48,869 nt of DNA from an uncultured Lachnospiraceae bacterium (GTDB lineage Bacteria; Bacillota; Clostridia; Lachnospirales; Lachnospiraceae). Below, piece after piece: positions 45,379-48,869 of this stretch. Every line of letters starts with the position of its first letter. Position 1 is the stretch's first letter. The notes under the pieces are model-generated. The model saw only the letters and a program-made list of their open reading frames with translations, was not told the origin of the DNA and ran no database searches. The stretch lies in assembly GCA_947175055.1 (NCBI GenBank), contig CAMWLJ010000014.1:1-48869 (forward strand). Direction: 5' to 3'. Made by a program: the position numbers and the translations under genes.

Positions 45379-46316
45379 ACAGTACGATAATTATCGTTTT
45401 CCTGTCAATTCTGGCAGGATTTCTTTTGCTCATTGTTGTATACCAGCAGTTGGGCCAGCAGGCGGGGATGCGCAGGAGCCTCAGAGAGATCAGTGGTAAG
45501 CTGCAGGAGATCATGGAGACTGACAGTGACGAGAGAATCTATGTTTTTACAGAGGAAAAGGAGCTGCAGGAGTTGGCAGCACAGCTGAACAGCCTGCTGG
45601 AAAGACACCTGAAGGTGAAAGCGGACTATCGCCGTTCCGAAATCGCCTCCAAAAAGATGCTCTCCAATATTTCCCACGATATCAAGACACCCATGACCGT
45701 GATCCTGGGATACCTGGAGATCTTGCGGCTAAAGAGCGGAACCCCTGACGAGATGATCTTAAAGGCGGAGTGCAAGGCGAAGGAAGTGATGGAGCTGATC
45801 AACGAATTTTTCACGCTGGCGAAGCTGGAATCGGGGGACATGGCGCCGGAGTTGACGCCCATCGATGTCTGTGAGCAGTGCCGCAAGAGTATTCTGGACT
45901 ATTATGAGCTGCTGACCGGACGGGAATTTCAGGTGGAGGTCGATCTGCCAAAGGAGCCGGTTTTGGTACAGGGGAATCAGGAGTCTATATCGCGCATTTT
46001 AAACAATCTGATCTCCAACGCGATCCGCTACGGGTCTGATGGACGTTATCTGGGGCTGGCGCTGCGGGCGGAGGAGAAGGCGGCGTACGTGGATGTGACG
46101 GACCGGGGTAAAGGGATTGAGGCTTCTTTTGCGGACAGTGTGTTTGAACGCCTTTTTACGATGGAGGATTCCAGAAACCGGGAGATTCAGGGTAACGGAC
46201 TGGGGCTGACGATCGCCAGGGATCTGGCCAGGCAGATGGGAGGAGAGATCACGCTCAAAAGCGAACCCCATGTTAAGACGGTGTTCACGGTCAGGCTTGC
46301 AAGATGCTCTAAGTAG
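45375..46316 (+). CDS. Sensor histidine kinase with short N-terminal anchor
   Basis: A 313-residue histidine kinase with only one clear membrane helix (about 4-23) and no outer domain, a charged coiled linker, His101 in NISHDIKTPMTV, and the ATP-binding boxes NLISNAIRYG, DRGKGI and GNGLGLTIA. The near absence of an outer loop suggests that it senses at or inside the membrane, or through the transporter that follows, as with LanK/SpaK-poor Firmicute systems. The ATGA overlap pairs it with the regulator at 44668. Confidence 0.92.
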   Translation: MNSTIIIVFLSILAGFLLLIVVYQQLGQQAGMRRSLREISGKLQEIMETDSDERIYVFTEEKELQELAAQLNSLLERHLKVKADYRRSEIASKKMLSNISHDIKTPMTVILGYLEILRLKSGTPDEMILKAECKAKEVMELINEFFTLAKLESGDMAPELTPIDVCEQCRKSILDYYELLTGREFQVEVDLPKEPVLVQGNQESISRILNNLISNAIRYGSDGRYLGLALRAEEKAAYVDVTDRGKGIEASFADSVFERLFTMEDSRNREIQGNGLGLTIARDLARQMGGEITLKSEPHVKTVFTVRLARCSK

Positions 46317-46476
46317 ATGGTGTTGCGATAGTCAGAAACGAAAGAAATTCGTAAGATTTGTGCAACAGTTTTGAAAATCCATGCTGTTACAATAGTATCC
46401 AGAAGCGACGGATACCACAACAAGAGGGCCGAAAGATGAGCCGTCACCGGTTGCTTTCAGAAAGGGGGCAGAACAA

Positions 46477-47409
46477 ATGCCATTTATGATACAGACTAAC
46501 CATCTCACCAAAACGATCGGTGGGAAGGAACTTGTAACAGATGTGAATCTCCATGTGAAGAAAGGTGAGATCTACGGATTTCTGGGTCCCAACGGTGCAG
46601 GTAAGACGACAGTGATGAAGATGTTGACCAATCTCTGGAAACCTACGCTTGGCAGTATAGAACTGTTCGGGGAGACACTTACACCCAAGTCCTATGAGGT
46701 GCTGCGGCGAATGGGCAGCATCATAGAATTTCCGATCTTTTATGAGCATATGAGCGGTTATGATAATCTGAAGATGCACTGTGAGTACATGGGCTACTAT
46801 CAGCATGACAGCGTCGAGAATGTGCTGGATATGCTGGAACTTGCGGAGGCGGCAAAGAAACCAGTGGGGAAATATTCGCTGGGCATGAAGGAGCGGCTGG
46901 GTATCGCCAGGGCGATCCTGTGCAGGCCGGAGCTGCTGATTCTGGATGAGCCGACGAACGGCTTGGATCCGGCGGGTATGAAGCAGATCCGCAGTCTTTT
47001 GAAGATGCTCTGTACGGAGTACGGTATGACGATCATGGTCTCCACCCATATTCTGTCGGAGATCGAGTCTATCGCGGATACTGTCGGCGTGATCCATCAC
47101 GGCAGGATGGTGCAGGAGATCGGTATGCGCGAGATCGAGCAGATGAGCCTGGCTTATATCGAGTTGACCACAACGGATCCGAAGCGGGCGGCATATGTAT
47201 TGAGTGATAAGCTGGGATTGACGAATTTCAAGATTCTGGAAGAGGGCGCGATCCGGATCTATGACGGGGCGGTTTCGGTACAGGAACTGTCGAAGACGCT
47301 GGCGCTTAACGATGTGGCGGTAATGGCGCTTGGACGTAAGACGGAGAATCTGGAGAACTATTTCCTGAAAATGACTGCAGAGGGAGGAAGAATGGCATGT
47401 GGAAACTGA
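46477..47409 (+). CDS. BcrA-like ABC transporter ATP-binding protein
   Basis: A 310-residue ATPase of the bacitracin/lantibiotic self-protection type. Walker A is GPNGAGKTT, the signature is YSLGMKERLGIA, Walker B is LLILDEPTNGLDP and the H-loop is VSTHIL. The C-terminal 80 residues form the usual extra domain of BcrA-like proteins. AGGGGG is 8 nt before the ATG at 46477; a second ATG at 46486 is less well spaced. It overlaps the permease gene by 13 nt. By context it protects the cell from a peptide antibiotic and is under the VanR-like regulator. Confidence 0.92.
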   Translation: MPFMIQTNHLTKTIGGKELVTDVNLHVKKGEIYGFLGPNGAGKTTVMKMLTNLWKPTLGSIELFGETLTPKSYEVLRRMGSIIEFPIFYEHMSGYDNLKMHCEYMGYYQHDSVENVLDMLELAEAAKKPVGKYSLGMKERLGIARAILCRPELLILDEPTNGLDPAGMKQIRSLLKMLCTEYGMTIMVSTHILSEIESIADTVGVIHHGRMVQEIGMREIEQMSLAYIELTTTDPKRAAYVLSDKLGLTNFKILEEGAIRIYDGAVSVQELSKTLALNDVAVMALGRKTENLENYFLKMTAEGGRMACGN

Positions 47410-48086
47410 TCAAAATGGAATGGAAGAAAAATAGTTTGGGGAAGATGATCCGCCATGCGGCGATCATGACAGCGGGAATATTGTTCTTTGTCCTGATGAC
47501 GGCGGGTGTGGCCGGGGCGGATGTGGCGACACAGGGATTTTTTGATAAGAGTTTTATCCATGCATCGGTGGAGTTATATGCCCATATGTCCTACATGATC
47601 TTTACAGGAGTGCTGCTGGCCGGATTTGTGGTGGATGACTATAAGAAAGGCACGATCCGCCTGTTGTTTTCCTATCCTGTAAAAAGAAAGAAGCTTGTAC
47701 TGGCAAAGGTATTTGCCGTGTGGATCTTCAGTTTTACGGCGCTTATCGTAAGTAAGCTGCTGATGTATGCGATAGCGCTGGCGACAAGGAACCTGACACA
47801 TATTTCTGCATCGGATATCCCGTATGGTTATTGGCTGTTCTGGGTAGAATTGATCTTAAGCGCGGCGGCTATGGTCAGCATCTCTTTTATCGCGCTGCCG
47901 GTGGGCATGAAGATGCGTTCCTCCAAAGCCACGGTGGTGTCGTCCATTCTTATTGTATGCTTCACCCAGGGGAACATTGGGGAATTTACTTTGGTCAACA
48001 GTGTGCCATTCTATGTGGTCCTGTTTGTGCTGGCGATCGTATCGGTGGTTCTTGCGATCTATAATGTAGAGACGAAAGATGTATGA
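47397..48086 (+). CDS. ABC-2 type permease of the BcrA-like transporter
   Basis: A 229-residue membrane protein with about six helices (near 20-45, 58-78, 101-125, 144-165, 170-190 and 200-222). It resembles the small ABC-2 permeases of lantibiotic and bacitracin immunity transporters (the BcrB/NatB type). The segment DDYKKGTIRLLFSYPVKRKKLVLAKV is the cytosolic coupling part typical of ABC-2 permeases. The start overlaps the end of its ATPase gene. Many such systems have two permeases; only one is encoded here, so it may form a homodimer. Confidence 0.88.
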   Translation: MWKLIKMEWKKNSLGKMIRHAAIMTAGILFFVLMTAGVAGADVATQGFFDKSFIHASVELYAHMSYMIFTGVLLAGFVVDDYKKGTIRLLFSYPVKRKKLVLAKVFAVWIFSFTALIVSKLLMYAIALATRNLTHISASDIPYGYWLFWVELILSAAAMVSISFIALPVGMKMRSSKATVVSSILIVCFTQGNIGEFTLVNSVPFYVVLFVLAIVSVVLAIYNVETKDV

Positions 48087-48127
48087 TAAGATCCGCATAT
48101 AAATGCAGGATGGTTAGGAGGAGAGTT

Positions 48128-48661
48128 ATGCGATATACGACCAAATACGAGACACCGCTTGGCGAGGTCCTTCTGGCGGCCGACGAGAAAGGGCTGACGG
48201 GACTGTGGTTCGACGGGGCAAAGCATTATGCGGCGGGGCTCGATCCGCAGCATGAGGAAAAGGAGACGCCTGTTTTCGAGACGGTGCGGGCGTGGCTGGA
48301 GCTTTATTTCTCCGGGAAAAAGCCGGACACTCTGCCGCCGCTGCATATGATCGGTTCCCCATTTCGGTGCCGGGTCTGGGAGATCATGCTGCAGATCCCT
48401 TACGGGCAGACTATGACCTACGGGGAACTGGCGGGCCGGATCGCGAAGGAGAAGGGGATCGGGCATATGTCGGCTCAGGCGGTGGGCGGCGCGGTGGCCC
48501 ACAATCCGATCTCCATCATTATCCCTTGTCATCGGATGGTGGGGGCGGACGGGAGCCTGACGGGGTATGCCGGAGGGATACCGCGGAAGGTGGAGTTATT
48601 GAAGCTGGAAGGCGCCGGGATGGAGAAACTGTTTGTGCCCAGGCAAGGGACGGCGTTATAG
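48128..48661 (+). CDS. ogt: Methylated-DNA-protein-cysteine methyltransferase
   Basis: A 177-residue suicidal DNA-repair protein that takes methyl groups from O6-methylguanine. The acceptor Cys134 is in IIIPCHRMVG, and the DNA-binding part GQTMTYGELAGRIAKEKG precedes it. Length fits Ogt/MGMT without an Ada domain. AGGAGG at 48116-48121 is 6 nt before the ATG; an upstream ATG at 48083 overlaps the permease gene and is rejected. A strong terminator follows. It has no functional link to the transporter genes that precede it, though they may share a transcript. Confidence 0.93.
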   Translation: MRYTTKYETPLGEVLLAADEKGLTGLWFDGAKHYAAGLDPQHEEKETPVFETVRAWLELYFSGKKPDTLPPLHMIGSPFRCRVWEIMLQIPYGQTMTYGELAGRIAKEKGIGHMSAQAVGGAVAHNPISIIIPCHRMVGADGSLTGYAGGIPRKVELLKLEGAGMEKLFVPRQGTAL

Positions 48662-48668
48662 ATCGTGG

Positions 48669-48699
48669 AAAGCTTTCGGATTTCGATCCGGAAGCTTTT
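48669..48699 (+). terminator. Rho-independent terminator after ogt
   Basis: A 13-bp stem with one T-G wobble (48669-48681 with 48686-48698) and a TTCG tetraloop. The arm ends in TTTT. It separates the methyltransferase gene from the next two-component system. Confidence 0.75.
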
Positions 48700-48796
48700 C
48701 AGATTACAGTTTTGTAAGCTGGCGCAATTTTGTTCCTGGTTGTGGTATAGTAACAGTATGTTATCAGTTTGCGACAGAAACCGGAGGGAAACGCGG

Positions 48797-48869
48797 ATGC
48801 AGAGAATACTGCTGTTGGAGGATGACATCAGCCTGATCGACGGGCTGACTTATTCACTTAAGAAGAACG
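48797..48869 (+). CDS. Response regulator, N-terminal fragment cut by window end
   Basis: Only 24 codons are in the window. They read MQRILLLEDDISLIDGLTYSLKKN, the first strand and helix of a receiver domain with the acidic pair Asp9/Asp10. GGAGGG lies 9 nt before the ATG. It would be the third response regulator in 9.5 kb. A kinase and perhaps a further transporter gene are expected beyond the edge. Confidence 0.85.
   Translation, partial: MQRILLLEDDISLIDGLTYSLKKN

Noticed and set aside
46371..46399. Promoter before the BcrA-like gene
   Set aside because: TTGAAA and TACAAT are both present but only 11 bp apart; no correctly spaced pair was found.

Overview
The window reads as a chromosomal segment of a gut-type Firmicute, most likely a Lachnospiraceae member. 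I base this on the moderately high GC with strong AGGAGG-type ribosome binding sites, on gene types typical of that family (LicT/BglP/BglA beta-glucoside module, NAT_N/GNAT_C protein, glpK with a DUF1667 gene, VanR/VanS-like and BcrA-like modules), and on the anaerobic-style flavin/Fe-S enzymes. No tRNA, rRNA, CRISPR array, integrase or intact insertion sequence is visible. This is accessory metabolism and envelope sensing rather than a prophage or island.

Layout. 1-1540: a cyclase-family hydrolase behind a short repeated leader, and a ZIP metal transporter. 1626-9443: an alpha-glycoside group (GH31, GH27, a HAD phosphatase, a GH13_4 amylosucrase-like enzyme and a LacI regulator) with three near-identical 14-bp operators before the phosphatase and GH13 genes. 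9639-11556: general PTS genes ptsH-ptsI; this HPr has Lys at position 46. 11606-12973: a YbaK-type deacylase behind a structured leader, and an unknown gene. 13101-17635: a textbook LicT-type unit (promoter, RAT/terminator switch, antiterminator, EIIBCA, GH1 6-phospho-beta-glucosidase).

17651-21216, minus strand: a sugar-acid operon (IlvD/Edd-type dehydratase, DapA-like aldolase, GntR regulator) whose promoter carries a 45-bp perfect palindrome. 21213-23897: BlaI and an M56/BlaR1-like membrane protease with an uncharacterised ectodomain, under a promoter flanked by paired BlaI-type boxes. 24070-27748: a NAT_N/GNAT_C protein, a GH30 glycosidase and a divergent AraC regulator. 27820-32294: a MoxR / DUF58 / transglutaminase membrane cluster.

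32341-33693: an amidohydrolase behind a leader with three hairpins; its last 48 nt match the leader of the first gene of the window, including the ribosome binding site and spacing. 33980-34561: a lone Uma2-family nuclease-fold protein. 34580-39306: a glycerol operon (glpK, two flavoproteins, DUF1667 Fe-S-type protein). 39382-48086: two back-to-back two-component systems, each followed by an ABC transporter; the first transporter has its ribosome binding site buried in a terminator-like hairpin. 48128-48869: an O6-methylguanine methyltransferase and the start of a third response regulator.

The most distinctive signals are regulatory: the duplicated hairpin-plus-SD leader, two hairpins that mask ribosome binding sites, the LacI operator set with a 105-bp spacing, the RAT switch, and the dehydratase palindrome.
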